64,000 bases of DNA from Pseudoips prasinana (GCA_951640165.1 OX621247.1:32834001-32898000); one strand, 5' to 3'; positions 11,360 to 22,431 are shown, numbered from the stretch's first letter. Numbers and translations are program-made. The notes: a model not told the origin generated them from the letters alone.

Positions 11360-11398
11360 TATTAAACGTCCATACGTCCAACGTATATGATACCTACG

Positions 11399-11697
11399 TC
11401 CTACTAATATTATAAGTCTGTAATGCGATTGTAATGCGAAAGTTTGTGAGTTTCGATGTATGGATGTTTGTTAGTCTTTCACGGAATGGATTTTGATGAA
11501 ACTTTGTAGTAATAGCCTAGGTACTAATAAAACTAAGCCTAGGTAATAGCTATGTACTACTAAAATTCGTAAGTTTGTGAATATGGATGTTAAGATGTAT
11601 GGATGTTTTTACTCATTCACGCAAAAGCTACCGAGCGGATTTTGATGAAACTTGGTAGTAATATAGCTTATATATTGCTACTGCGGGCACAGCTACT
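11399..11697 (+). mobile_element. Hel-A copy with a duplicated front part
   Basis: It starts TCCTACTAATATTATAAG. The segment TTTTGATGAAACTT plus GTAGTAATA occurs twice (about 11490 and 11640) before GCGGGCACAGCTACT, so two copies appear merged or partly duplicated. Confidence 0.55.
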
Positions 11698-11937
11698 GCT
11701 TAATGATTGTGACAGGTAGGTAAAAAAATAATAGAACAAATACATTATCATTACACTGTTTTCCACAATTAAGTACTTGAATTTGATCTAATTATGTGTG
11801 TTTTGTACCGTGAACCGTGCCAGCAAGATGCAAAGAGGCCAATTAGAAGAACGGCTATAGAAGAACTACAGACATGCGCAATAGAACAGCCCAAATAGTC
11901 TAATTAGTGATACGAAATATATAAAAATATCATATGC

Positions 11938-12112
11938 ACGTGTGGCGCAGCAGCTAAGACAGTCGCCTCGCCGCTTCGTGTCGCGTGTTCGAGTCCCGCG
12001 CCGGACAACTATTTGTGTGACCCATAAATTGTTGTTCTGAGTCTGGATGTAATTTGTGTCCATCTATTATATGTTTGTAAAGAACCCCGCGACACAGGAT
12101 AACCTAGTGCGG
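11938..12112 (+). mobile_element. SINE-B copy 2
   Basis: CACGTGTGGCGCAGCAGCTA head, GTGTTCGAGTCCCG B-box, body GTCTGGATGTAATTTGTGTC, end CCCCGCGACACAGGA. Confidence 0.75.
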
Positions 12113-12269
12113 GCGTTGTCTTTAACAAAAAAAAATACATACATATCATCATTTTATAATATTAGATACTTTTAAGTATTATATATTAAGTTATGTTATT
12201 TATTTAAAACTTTAGCACAAAAAATACTGTATTCATATAGATAAACAAGACATAAAAAATACTTATCTA

Positions 12270-12628
12270 ATAATACCCTCCTAGTCGATTTTTGGTCATG
12301 GCGGCCAGTCCTAAAAGGGACTAGCCATTGGTGCGGGACATATTATAAATGCACAAGTGTGTGCGCAAACACAGGGGCACTTTCTATTCCATCACTCTCA
12401 TAATCCGATGTGACGACTAGCGACACGGCCGGAAAGAGGACATATACAGGACCGATAAAGCTTTACGTGCTCTTCGAGGCACGTGAAAATACTGCCAACT
12501 CCCAGTCTCCGGGCTAATCTGATTACTTAGCAGAAAAATACCAAATTCACTTTTTCGCCCGACCCGGGATTTGAACCCAGCACCTCATTATCTGCAGTTG
12601 AACATGCTACCGCTAAACCAAAGAGGCT
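12270..12628 (-). mobile_element. SINE-A copy (near full length)
   Basis: The minus strand has a tRNA-like head with A box (TTTAGCGGTAGC) and B box (GGTTCAAATCC), then the body with GAGCACGTAAAGC and the end GGCCGCCATGACC. Small open frames across it are by-products. Confidence 0.75.
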
Positions 12629-12639
12629 TATCTAATACA

Positions 12640-13250
12640 TACGTATTAGCCCAATTTCCAACCTACTATTAATTTCCACAACACCATACAAAGGCAAGTG
12701 CTCAATAGCAATAACATTTCGTTCCGTGACACACTTACGTTGCGCCACGACAAATTGCTCATAATAATACGACCATAACGCCGATATTACTTGTATTAGC
12801 CTAATGGTTATCATAATACAAGTGGTAATATAATTGGATTTATTTTACCACGCCCTACGTTTTTGTATTATTTACATCACATAATACATGTAAGGATACA
12901 GTTTCAGTAATATATAGACTAAATAAGCGAGGGCATTTTCTCAGAAATATATGTAGGTATAGTTTGTCTATAAATGGGTTTTTAGCTATTTCTAATATAG
13001 GAGGGCATTATTTTTTGTGTAGTGCGGGGAGTACCTCGTGGATATTTGCGGAAGCACTCCCGGATGGCTTTTAGCAAACGCCATAATTAGAACCAGACAA
13101 CCTATTGAGAAAATAATATGTTCGCTGGCTAAATAATTTCATTCTGTGGACCAAAGACCAAGCCCACTTTTCCCCGGGCCGTCTTTAACTGGTCCGTGTT
13201 GAAACCGGTAGGAAAGGGACTCACTGACTTTGTTGCGCCGGGTCTTCAAA
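12640..13250. other. No gene seen
   Basis: AT-rich unassigned DNA up to 13.0 kb. The last part is more GC-rich without a recognised family. Confidence 0.4.
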
Positions 13251-13305
13251 GTTGGTGTGCATTGTATCCGGTGGTAGCATTAGAGTGCGACCGTCGTTGC
13301 ATATT
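13251..13305 (+). mobile_element. LINE-tail K relic
   Basis: GCATTGTATCCGGTGGTAGC and GCGACCGTCGTT match the upstream part of the tail-K repeat also present at 20.09 and 62.35 kb. Confidence 0.5.
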
Positions 13306-13399
13306 TTCATCGTCGTATTTTGATGTGAAACATGCCGCACGCAAAACAGATTTCTGGCGTGGCGACGCAGACCGTGGATTTTTTTTTTTTTAGTTCTTT

Positions 13400-13588
13400 T
13401 CGACTTCGACTTCTACTTGGACTTCGACTTGACTTTGACTTCGACTGCGACTTATACTTCGACTTCGACTGCGACTTATACTTCGACTTCGACATGACTT
13501 CGACTTTGACTTCGACTGCGACTTATACTTCGACTTCGACTTATACTTCGACTTCGACTGCGACTTATACTTCGACTTCGACTTCTAC
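13400..13588. repeat. GACTTC hexamer array
   Basis: Imperfect CGACTT repeats with TGCGACTTATACTTCGACT higher-order units. The complementary strand would read as Lys/Ser/Arg-rich peptide and this strand as Asp/Phe-rich peptide. Neither is credible as a protein. Confidence 0.9.
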
Positions 13589-14040
13589 ATATTACTTTTA
13601 CAAAATAATGTCGATGTTTCACATCTGCCAGGCGTCCCGTGACGGCTCAAATTTTTTTTTCATGGTAGAAACCTTTTATACCGTTTTACCCACTAAAACC
13701 ATCACTACCGCAGTCTAGGTCCAGATGCTTGGACTGATGGCCATGGAAACTCGATCAATTTCCGCCGCTCCGCCCGGGGCGTGAAGGTGTTGCTGGCCCC
13801 TGTTGCACATTTGGTGCCAGCCAGAAAAACGAATGGCGGAATAATTGCCAGAACTGTGGCCGCCGCTAGAGACATAGTCCATTAGCCCCGTACTATCTAG
13901 ATAGCCATAAGGTTCGTACTGGGCTATATAATAGTACCTACTCTAGTAACAAGCAGGATAAGCTATCTATAGAGAGAAATAGGCTATCGCTTCTAGAGAA
14001 CAATAGCTTATCATCGTTTTAGCGTGTTGTTTCCTAGAAA

Positions 14041-14199
14041 GAATAACAGGGCCACCCCATATCATCCCGTGGGTGTTGTAAAAAGCGACTAAGAGATACT
14101 ATATATATAGAGATACACCAGGTAGTCGGGCAGCAGCGTCACCTGTGTACTAGCTATCACCTGATTGCCGTCACCAACTCGCATGCCAAGCGCGTGACT
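14041..14199 (+). mobile_element. RTE-type repeat, left part (split by LINE)
   Basis: ACACCAGGTAGTCGGGCAGC and AACTCGCATGCCAAGCGC match the copy at 44.75 kb. The element resumes at 14706 with ATGGCAAC and GCCTATGTCCAGCAGTGG. Confidence 0.65.
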
Positions 14200-14209
14200 A
14201 AGGTAAACC

Positions 14210-14695
14210 CCTCCATCGTAGGGGCGATGCTGGCGGGTGACTCCTCCAAGTGGGACGCTGTGGTCTCCTTTTTTGAGGCAGTCATGCTCCAAAAGGAGAC
14301 CGCTGAGCGGGAGCGGGAAAGAAGTGATCCTGCTCGCAGACGGAGGAGACGTCGGGGCGGCGGCGGCAGCCGGTAGCCCAACTCCGCCTCGGGGCTGCGG
14401 CGGTAGTCAGAGAAGTGTCCTCTACTGCCGCCACTTGGAAGCAGCCCCGGGAAGACAGCGAACTGTTTGTGGCGCAGTCGCTGTGCTGGACTGGCAATCC
14501 AGAGCCCTCCCAAGGTACGGTGCAAAAGGGGGGCACCGGAGCAGCATACCCGCGTTCCCGGGGCTCCCCCGATTAGGCGCCAAGAGAAGTCCACGGCAGG
14601 TAGGTTTAGTCGGTGCGAGTCCGACATACCCACCCGCAGACACTTTTTGCGGGTGGCATGCGTAGGCATTCCCCCTGCCTTACCAAAGAAAAAAA
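14210..14695 (+). mobile_element. R1-like LINE, 5'-truncated insertion with target duplication
   Basis: AAGGTAAACC at 14200-14209 and 14696-14705 flank the insert as a direct target duplication. The open frame up to the stop at 14374-14376 encodes VVSFFEAVMLQKETAERERE followed by an Arg-rich end, resembling the C terminus of R1-type ORF2 (recall). The 3' UTR has CCCGCGTTCCCGGGGCTCC and GGTAGGTTTAGTCGGTGC and ends in an A-rich tail. A shorter copy lies at 40352-40524. Long frames on the opposite strand reflect the GC content only. No RT or endonuclease domain remains. Confidence 0.75.
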
Positions 14696-14705
14696 AAGGT
14701 AAACC

Positions 14706-14765
14706 ACTCCAAATGGCAACGGAGGCCTATGTCCAGCAGTGGCGAATAGCATATCGTCATCTTGA
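14706..14765 (+). mobile_element. RTE-type repeat, right part
   Basis: Continuation of the element interrupted at 14199: AAATGGCAACGGAGGCCTAT and CCAGCAGTGG. Confidence 0.6.
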
Positions 14766-14769
14766 GTTT

Positions 14770-15490
14770 GATCTCTAAACCGACACGACGAGCAGCTTAA
14801 GCTCTGCTTTAGCTAGTATGCTGGCCCTTATAAAGTGGTTTAGACACAAGTGGCTCAATGTACAGAACGTCGAAAAGCACTCTATCACTTTTATATAATA
14901 TAATATAATAGATGCTAAACTTACCTTTTGTCACTATAGTATAATATAGTAGATGATAAACTTGCCTTTTATATAAAACCGAATGAATATCCATATGAAA
15001 TGGCAGTGAAGCTTTCAGACTTGACCCACAAAGTGCGCACCTCGCAAACTTACTTATAAAATATTCAACAACTCGACAGGCTGCGTCAGCATTCAAAAAG
15101 AAAATCGAGAAGCTCTTACGACAAGAGTGTTTTATATTATCTATATACCCACTTGTGGAGTCTGCTTCTAAATGAGCCTCAAACAGACAATGGAGACAGT
15201 CAGTTTACGTTTAAGGGAAGTGTTATGGCAGCTGCGTTGGCGCGAAACGGGGAAAATGTTCCGGTGGCCGCCATCTTGCATTATTTCCAACTGAACAACT
15301 TTTGATTTTAGATACGTATTGCACTTACAAGACGTACAATACGTATTAATATATATTTATATCATATACATTAATATTGGATATTAATAATACATTAACC
15401 TTGGAACACAGTTATATAAATTACCGCCGTCTTCAAAACATAGTTTCGTATATTCGACCCCTATTCTTGCCACCAACTATAAATGCTATA
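14770..15490. other. No gene supported; possible LINE tail
   Basis: A short local duplication sits at 14890-14975 (AGATGCTAAACTTACCTTTT and AGATGATAAACTTGCCTTTT). The segment 15080-15125 could encode SAFKKKIEKLLRQE, as in LINE RT tails, but it is too short to support. Remainder unassigned. Confidence 0.35.
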
Positions 15491-15495
15491 TTTCA

Positions 15496-15722
15496 CGGGC
15501 CGGTTGGGGTGGTTGGTTGGTTGGCAGGCCGAGGGTTTGATTCCCACCGAGGACAGATATTTGGGTGCATGAACGTGAGTGAATGTTTGTCCTGAGTCTG
15601 GGTGTAATTATCTATAGGTACACGTAGGTATATATTTACAAAAGAAACGTAGTTATCTGGTTTCCATGATACAAGCTCTGCTTGGTTTGGGATCAGATGG
15701 CCGTGTAAATTATGACCCAGAA
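15496..15722 (+). mobile_element. SINE-D copy
   Basis: GGCCGGTTGGGGTGGTTGG head, degraded B box (GGTTTGATTCCCACC), GTCTGGGTGTAATTATCTAT body, then GCTCTGCTTGGTTTGGGATC and AGATGGCCGTGT end. Confidence 0.75.
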
Positions 15723-15737
15723 TTATATTTTAATGTA

Positions 15738-15872
15738 CAGACGCCAGCAAATCAAGCCACCCCAATCTGTCAAAATTCCCCAATTGAAAGTGAACCTCAT
15801 GTTTTTGTGATAAAGTTGAAAATCTATAAAAGAAATTTGACAGATTGGGTTAGCTGGATGTGCTGGCGTTTG
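15738..15872. mobile_element. MITE-135, copy 3
   Basis: 135 bp between TA dinucleotides, CAGACGCCAGC to GCTGGCGTTTG, at the 3' end of the preceding SINE-D. Confidence 0.8.
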
Positions 15873-15874
15873 TA

Positions 15875-16465
15875 CCTTCAACTGAATTTACTGTATATTT
15901 TCAGTTGGTTGGTTGGTGAAAATGGTAAAAAGGCTTATGTTTTAGATTGTTTGATTGACAGTTTATGTATGTATGCTTAACTGTTCCCTCGCATGCCGTT
16001 GATGAATCGATTTAATAAGCTTCATTTCACTTTAAAACTAGACTGTATTGAACATCAACTTGGCAAATACTCAAATTTAATAACCATACAAAAATGTTGA
16101 TCAGCTGATGCGTATTCTTAATTTTCACTCTCAATTTTTATTCATTCAATTGTTTACTTTAATTTATTCCGTTTCATGGGTAGAATGCAATAATTCTATT
16201 TTCCCCAATATATATGTAAGAAATGCTTTTGACAAAAATAACATATATGCGATAGACATATTCATAACATGATTGGTATTTAAAAGAAGCACAATGCGTT
16301 CACATAGGAACAGGATATACTTACAACCTGTTCATTTTTATTTCTATTACTTTGTGAGTGGATTATATCACGAAAAACAATAATATAAGTCTTCAGAACA
16401 TGTGTTCGAATTGGCATACTTTTCTAAATATAATTAGTCGTTAATTGTAACAGTTGCTCGGTGGT
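15875..16465. other. No gene seen
   Basis: AT-rich unassigned DNA. Confidence 0.4.
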
Positions 16466-16469
16466 GGCG

Positions 16470-16612
16470 AATATCAGAAATTATCTCCCCATCTCATCCC
16501 GTGGGGGCGTAGAAGTCGACCCGAGGGAATATCTACCAGAGAACGGGCAGCAGCTTCTTTCTTTTCCGAGTACTATGACCATCTTGCCTGCCCAGAGTGG
16601 CGATTATGGCAT
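16470..16612 (+). mobile_element. RTE-type LINE-tail/SINE family copy (3' truncated)
   Basis: CCCATCTCATCCCGTGGGGG, GAGAACGGGCAGCAGC, ACTATGACCATC, GTGGCGATTATGGCATATCC. Confidence 0.65.
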
Positions 16613-16679
16613 ATCCAAAAATATCCATTAATTATAATATTAAAGCCTTTTATTCCGATTATTTTTACAATTTTATTTC

Positions 16680-16977
16680 TAACTACCTGTGCCCCGCGGG
16701 TTTACCCGCGATATACTTTATAAATTATCACAGCTCCTCTAGGTTATGTAGCCTATATGTTGACCCGACCTCTTATTCATGCAAATTTTAAGTAAATCCA
16801 CGCAGTACTTTTTGATTTTAGCCCGGTCATACATACAGACAAACAGACAATCCGAAAAAAATTCTAAAAACTTTATTTTTGGCTTTGATATCGATTGAAG
16901 ATCACGCCCCATGTAACCTTTAAAAAAAATTAAATGTACAATTTTGATTTTCCTACGATTTTATTATATGTATAGAT
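16680..16977 (-). mobile_element. Helitron Hel-B, copy 2
   Basis: Minus-strand 5' ATCTATACATATAATAAAAT to 3' CGCGGGGCACAGGTAGT, with GGTTTACCCGCG hairpin sequence. About 298 bp. Confidence 0.75.
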
Positions 16978-17002
16978 AAATGTTAGTAAGTACACTAATC
17001 AT

Positions 17003-17165
17003 AATAAGTCCCTAAGTTCGGTGTGTCTTACGGCATAGGCTTCCACCAACGTCTTCCACAGTTCCCTGTCGGTTGCAATTCTAAGCCAAAGGGTCCTAGA
17101 GTCAATTTCAAATCATCTTCCCATTTTCTCGCTTGAGCCATCGGCTCCTTGACCCATCAGTTGGA
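17003..17165 (-). pseudogene. LINE ORF2 C-terminal relic
   Basis: The minus strand encodes RKWEDDLKLTLGP, then, after a frameshift, LWLRIATDRELWKTLVEAYA. This 'W.DDL...WxRxAxDRxxW..L.EAy' pattern is typical of the region after the RT domain in several arthropod LINEs (recall). Broken and 5'-truncated. Confidence 0.6.
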
Positions 17166-17280
17166 TACCAGACTGTCACCTGCTTGCTCCATTTTGTATG
17201 CTTACAGCGGAAGTAAAAGTAAGCGGAATATCTACAAACATATGTATAATTGACGGGCATTCATTGGTAAGTAAATTGAA

Positions 17281-17430
17281 TCGCACTAATATTATAAAGG
17301 CGAAAGTTTGTGAGTTTGTGCCGGATGGATTTGAATAAACTTTGTAGTAACATACCTTATATATCCGAATAACACATAGGCTATAATTTATAAAGTTTAG
17401 CGCGGGTAAAACCGCGGGGCACAGCTGCTA
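17281..17430 (+). mobile_element. Hel-A copy, internally shortened
   Basis: CACTAATATTATAAAGGCGA start and GCGGGTAAAACCGCGGGGCA hairpin, ending ACAGCTGCTA. Confidence 0.7.
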
Positions 17431-17434
17431 CTTT

Positions 17435-17955
17435 GCCATATTTCACGTAAAAATATTTTATATAAATATTCACGGGTAGTTCTGTTATTTTTTTATGTAA
17501 CAGAAATATAAAAACATTATAGAATTGTAGCGTTTTGGCACAATCTAGTTAATTTGCAACCATTGTATTTTTAACACCTTAAAGTTATGGAAATTCAACA
17601 GGAAGTCGTTAATGACGTTATATGTTTATTATTTACACAAATGTTTCTAGTTTCTTAACTACATAGTCTCACAATATATATTATGAGATGGCTCAGTGTA
17701 CGCACGCGTACTTCAATCAACCGGAAAAAGACACTAAAACATGGAAATTAAAAACTATGGAACAGTTTTACTAAAACGATGAAAACAAGAGTACCTCGCC
17801 TACAAGTCACAGTTTTCATTTTTACCTTCATCGGGGTAAGCCCTATATACATAGATACGATATGAGATATCAGTACGATAGGGCTTGTGACCAAGGGTAA
17901 TAACGCCATTAGTACCGAAAAAAAACTCTTGATTCCATGATTTTCTGTTAAGTTA
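17435..17955. other. No gene seen
   Basis: Unassigned AT-rich DNA. A minus-strand open frame at 17748-17990 shows no motif. Confidence 0.4.
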
Positions 17956-17957
17956 TA

Positions 17958-18322
17958 TGGGCGCTCATAGCTAGGTGAAGCTATCACCAAGGTTAAGCAT
18001 GTAGGGTCGCAGTCATTTTATAGATGGGTGACCATCTGAATGACCGCGGATTTCGACATTTCTGATACGATCCCGCAGGGAAACTCCGAGCATAGCCCTC
18101 TGCATTGATCTTTGAGTGTTTTAATTTCTGAGCTTCTCCGTGCTTCGGAGGGCAGATTATTTTTGATGTCTGTGCAATTTCATGAATATTTTTTTTTCTT
18201 CTTAGGCTGTCGGTCCCAGTCGTAGTCATTAGAAAACAGTAGTTAATGACTAATGAGTCATGTCAGAGGCCTACTGGGCGGCTTGAACAACTCTGACACT
18301 AGGGTAACCACTGCCCATACGA
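17958..18322 (+). mobile_element. SINE-5S copy with internal LINE-derived insert
   Basis: Starts GGGCGCTCATAGCTAG, carries TAGATGGGTGACC, then about 75 bp resembling the LINE pol segment at 25.55 kb (ATTTCTGATACGATCCCGCA), then the SINE body (GTGCTTCGGAGGGCA) and tail. Confidence 0.65.
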
Positions 18323-18440
18323 ATTGTAGTCGAATTGTAGTTTTTTATTAAACTTTTATTCTATCACATTCTATTTAACTTTTAACTGATTTAGGTAAAG
18401 GAGGTGATTATTGATTCAACTATATGTTTATGTTTTTACG

Positions 18441-18582
18441 CAGCTTTACGTGCTCACCGAACTTGGGGGATGTTAACATCTGCAGAATTCGAGCTGCTAC
18501 AGTTTTTAGCTCGACACGGGATTTGAATCCAAGACCTAATTGGATACGGTTGTACACGTTACCGCTGAACCAACGGATCTTA
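18441..18582 (-). mobile_element. SINE-A fragment
   Basis: The minus strand gives GTTGGTTCAGCGGTAACG and GGATTCAAATCCCGTG (A and B boxes) plus a short body remnant with CACGTAAAGC. Confidence 0.55.
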
Positions 18583-18766
18583 TAAGCTTATACTAGTTTA
18601 TCCTGAATCGAATTAGCCGGTAACTTTAATATACGCGTAAGCTCGAAGGAAGCGGATATTGAAAGGAAATTAGTTGTTCTGAGCTGGAAAAGCCAATGAA
18701 AATAACATTATCTATTTACAAAGTGTAGGTATTCCTACTTAATTCCACTTTATGTATTTTATTTAC

Positions 18767-18880
18767 TGACCTGTTGGTTTAGTGGTTAGTGACCCAGAGG
18801 TGTGAAGCCAGAGGTCGCAGGTTCGATCCCCACCCAGGACAAATCTTTGAGTGACGAGCATGATTATTTAGAAGTCCTTA
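18767..18880 (+). mobile_element. SINE-C copy 1 (tRNA-like head)
   Basis: TGACCTGTTGGTTTAGTGGT A box and GCAGGTTCGATCCCCACC B box, then GACGAGCATGATTATTT. Related copies at 54.05 and 61.15 kb. Confidence 0.65.
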
Positions 18881-19021
18881 GACTTTTAGTAGCTAGATTT
18901 GGAACATATATTCAAGCAGTTAACTTCTATGTCACCAATAAAGTAATTTGTATCAGGCGTTCGCGTTGTATGGTAACTTATAGTAAGTTACCCATTCCTA
19001 ATAAATAATTTAAGTGTTAAT
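18881..19021. other. No gene seen
   Basis: Unassigned sequence between two repeats. Confidence 0.4.
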
Positions 19022-19230
19022 AAATAAAATAAAAAGGTATTTATTCCCGTAGACTTTAAAAAAGCGCTTGTTAATAGTCAGAACATGTTCATAGTAATAT
19101 ATAATTAATTTATAATTATTTCTAGGTAAGTACATATAGATATTTAAGTACGCGGTTTGTAGGAAATAATTTACAATATGCTTTATTTCATAACAGTAAC
19201 GATATTTAACTGTATTAATGAAATAAATTG
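19022..19230 (-). mobile_element. LINE-tail K copy
   Basis: GTAGACTTTAAAAAAGCGCT, AGTCAGAACATGTT and AATTATTTCTAGGTA occur in the order seen at 61.3 kb. The minus strand ends in AATAAA-like and T-rich sequence, consistent with a LINE 3' UTR. Confidence 0.6.
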
Positions 19231-19770
19231 ATGAGATGTCGAGTCTCTAAAATGTATAATTTAGCCCACTCAGAGCATTAGTCACGGAATTATCAATTCA
19301 GAAGTAAATATACATATTTATCAGTAGCTCTGAATTTATGTTCATAAATTAACGCTGTTTTTTTAATTTTCTTTTAGAATAGTAAAGATAAATACTAATA
19401 TATATTAATAGAAGATGGTCTGTTATTTCTTTACCGTATATTTAATCATATACCGGAGGCTATTAGAACAATAACAACAATGAAAGTATTTTAGAAAAGA
19501 CTCCATGATTTGTTGGTAAACAAATGCTACTATTCTGTAAAAGACTTTTTGTCTGATAAAACTCTGATGTAATAAATAACCAGTCATGATGCGTTCAGTA
19601 TTCTAGCAATAGTCCTGACATTGTGTATACCTGAGATCGAATTTATGTAGAAATCTAAATTATTATTAATTTTTATTATATAAATTGTCAATGATTAAAT
19701 TTGACATATATTTCTTAATTAATTTATTGACATTGTGTTATGTAATTATTGTTTTAATTGTGTGTTAATT
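19231..19770. other. No gene seen
   Basis: AT-rich unassigned DNA. Confidence 0.4.
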
Positions 19771-19771
19771 A

Positions 19772-19875
19772 TTGTATGCCCAAAGGGCGGGACATGGCTG
19801 ATCTTAAAATATTGTTCAACATCTGTATTTTGTACCTACCTATGATCCACAATAAACTATCTGAATCTGACAACA
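19772..19875 (+). mobile_element. LINE 3' UTR fragment
   Basis: GTATGCCCAAAGGGCGGGAC to CACAATAAACTATCTGAATC resembles a common CR1-like LINE terminus of Lepidoptera (recall). It ends in ATCTGA repeats. Confidence 0.45.
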
Positions 19876-19937
19876 ACTGCAATCGACCGACAGCTTAACG
19901 TGCCCCCGAACCACGGAGACGCTCAGAAATGAAACTG
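19876..19937 (-). mobile_element. SINE-5S fragment
   Basis: GACCGACAGCTTAACGTGCC and CACGGAGACGCTCAGAAATG belong to the SINE-5S body. Confidence 0.6.
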
Positions 19938-20084
19938 GCGATGGAAATGAAAACTATTTTTTACACTTCAAATCCAAATAATCTATATCTAATATAATAG
20001 TTATAAATATGCTCATGGGAACTTTTTGTTCAACCAAAAAGTGCTCGATGGGCCTAAAAAGCTTTCATTTCTTGCTCTTCTCAG

Positions 20085-20260
20085 TTGGGGCGCATTGTAT
20101 CCGTTGGTAGCATTAAAGCGCGACCGTCGTTATAAACACCGTCATAATAATAATATTTAAATCGTACCTTAATATAAGCAGAACCATTCAGACAATATGT
20201 AGTAAAATATAGCTTAAACTATTAATTTCGATGATTATGTTGATGATATTTCGATGATGT
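20085..20260 (+). mobile_element. LINE-tail K, upstream part
   Basis: GCGCATTGTATCCGTTGGTA, GCGCGACCGTCGTTATAAAC and CCATTCAGACAATATGTAGT match 62.35-62.46 kb. Confidence 0.6.
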
Positions 20261-20683
20261 GTTATTAATAACACAAGCATGTAACACATTGTTTCTAGGC
20301 TCTATCGGTTTTACTGACACCGGATTCAAAATACTCCGTTACATACCATCCATTACCTCCTAAACGTACAAAATGAGAACAGCAAACTCCATTTTATTTC
20401 ATTTAGCGTCAGTTTGCTAGTCCATTGCTTACAGAGGGATCGGGCAATTTCTTTAATTGGTTTCGCGACAAAGTAAATAGTTAATAAACCGTCGCATTCT
20501 CATTCCAACTAGAGCAGAATGAACTCTTGTTTACCAATTATCCCTCCTTTATCTGCTCTGCTTAGTACGATAATTGCTGTTTTCCCTTTAAAGCTTTTAT
20601 TTTGGCCAATTAGAACCAAAAGCTATAAGGAATTTAAGATTCCTTTTCTTTTAAATCATATTATATGTATATACATATAGTTG

Positions 20684-20905
20684 ATGGATAAATGCTTGCC
20701 TTTCTTGCCCACCCAGGACATATATTTGTGTGCATGAACATGTCTGTTTGTGCTGAGTCTGGGTGTAATTATCTATATAAGTATGTATTAACAAAAGAAA
20801 ATTAGTATATGTAGTATAGGTATCAGTTATCTGGTTTCCATAGTACAAGCTCTGCTTAGTTGGGGATCAGATGGCCGTGTGTGAAGAATGTCCCAGGACA
20901 GATCT
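20684..20905 (+). mobile_element. SINE-D copy, head shortened
   Basis: GATAAATGCTTGCC, ATGAACATGTCTGTTTGTGC, GTCTGGGTGTAATTATCTAT, GCTCTGCTTAGTTGGGGATC, AGATGGCCGTGTGTGAA. Confidence 0.7.
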
Positions 20906-21012
20906 AATCATATATATATAGTGTACGCAACTTAAGGAGCGCATTCGTACCATAAAAGTGAACTTAAAGTATTTATGGGCGCTCCGTACAAAATATTAAC
21001 CTGTTGAGAATT

Positions 21013-21219
21013 AATATCCCGGGACATAATTCACACACTGCCATCTGATCCCAAACTACGCAGAGGTTGTACTATGGAAACCAGATAACTGATACACTAC
21101 TTTTCTTTTGTATATAGATAATAACACCGAGACTCAGGACAGACAGACATGTTAGTGCAACTAATATTTGTCCTGATTGGGAATCGAACCTATCTAGCAA
21201 CCACACCAACCGGTCCGTC
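21013..21219 (-). mobile_element. SINE-D copy
   Basis: Reverse-strand SINE-D with ATCCCGGGACATAATTCACA, CAGATAACTGATACACTAC and GGGAATCGAACC (B-box complement), ending CACACCAACCGGTCCGTC. Confidence 0.75.
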
Positions 21220-21730
21220 AAACGTCAGCTGATCTTTATTCATTCATTCATTTTTCATTGTACGAGTATGAGTGAGCTACTTAAAATATTGTTCATACTG
21301 TTTTTTGTCTTTTTTGCATGTGAATGTGCTATTCAGTTTCATATGCAAATTAAGCTCCTTTACTAAACGGTTTTTATTGATATAAACTTGAAATGGGCTT
21401 GTTAATAGTGAACATACATTATAAACATATTATCTTATCTTGGGACCACTAACACACTGTGATCACAAAATAGGCAGAAATCTTTATGTCACTCAAAATA
21501 TTGTACAGACAAGATTTTAAAGTAATCACAATTACTATTTCACATACTTTGTCTACAATGACGTGACAAAATTTTATCAAATCATGTACAGCTAGCATTA
21601 ATTATAATATTCTAATACATTCTTCATAAAAAAATAATTCGTAATCTAATAATAATAATGTCATCTATCTTATATGTATGGCAACCAGACAACTGATGAA
21701 AAAGTGTACCAAGTGCACCAGGTGTACCAG
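21220..21730. other. No gene seen
   Basis: AT-rich. TGCAAATTAAGCTCCTT at 21343 recurs at 26.85 and 60.41 kb in a similar place near SINE-D. Confidence 0.4.
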
Positions 21731-21732
21731 GT

Positions 21733-21903
21733 GTGATAGATTGAGGTAGCTTAATGTGCTGGCGTCTACAGACGCCAGCGCATTAAGCTACCTCAATCTA
21801 TCAAATTTCCCCAATTGAAAGTCAACCTTATGATTTTGTGATAAAGTTGAAAATCTATAAAATAAATTTTACAGATTGGGGTAGCTGGATGTGCTGGCGT
21901 CTG
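21733..21903. mobile_element. MITE-135, copy 4, with a partial head-to-head copy
   Basis: The full element is 21769-21903. The 36 bp at 21733-21768 are an inverted partial end (AGGTAGCTTAATGTGCTGGC) abutting it at TCTACAGA. The two ends share the same variant bases, so they form a local palindrome. Confidence 0.7.
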
Positions 21904-22111
21904 TACGTTCCTTGTACTAACCTGTTGCCTCTGTCTACTCTGGAAAACTAAGGAGAGAACTTGGTCAAATCCTCCATGCAAATATAGCAAACACCCGTAA
22001 ACTCTTACCTGACTGTACCGCAAAGCAGAAAACACAGTACTACTTACTATTTAACTTGCAGATGTTTAACTGTACCACCCATGAGCTTACGTCGAAAGAT
22101 ATGGTTAACGA

Positions 22112-22395
22112 GAATGTTAAATAAAATAAAAAAATACGAAGACTTTAAAAAAGCGCTTGTAAATAGCCCAGAAGATGTTTGTAGTAATAGATAATTAATT
22201 TATAATAATTTCTAGGTACATATACGTAGATATTTAGGTATACGGATTGTATGAAAACATTTACAATAAGAGTTATTTTATAATAGTAATGATATTTAGC
22301 TAGCTTATATTAAGTTATTGTCAAATAGATCATGTATAGGTTAAATTATCGAAATCTAAAATAATAGCGATATTTTTAGTAAATATAACGGCGTC
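22112..22395 (-). mobile_element. LINE-tail K copy
   Basis: GACTTTAAAAAAGCGCTTGT, TTTCTAGGTACATATA, TAGCTAGCTTATATTAAGTT in the tail-K order. Confidence 0.65.
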
Positions 22396-22431
22396 AATTT
22401 TTTTTTAAATTGTCATGTCGGTAGTGTTGCC

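Noticed and set aside
13307..13718. Ser/Arg-like and Asp/Phe-rich peptides across the GACTTC array
   Set aside because: They are pure translation of a hexamer repeat, with no flanking exon signals.
14157..14669. 170-codon open frame on the minus strand
   Set aside because: It is antisense to the GC-rich R1-like LINE end. Long frames on both strands reflect base composition.
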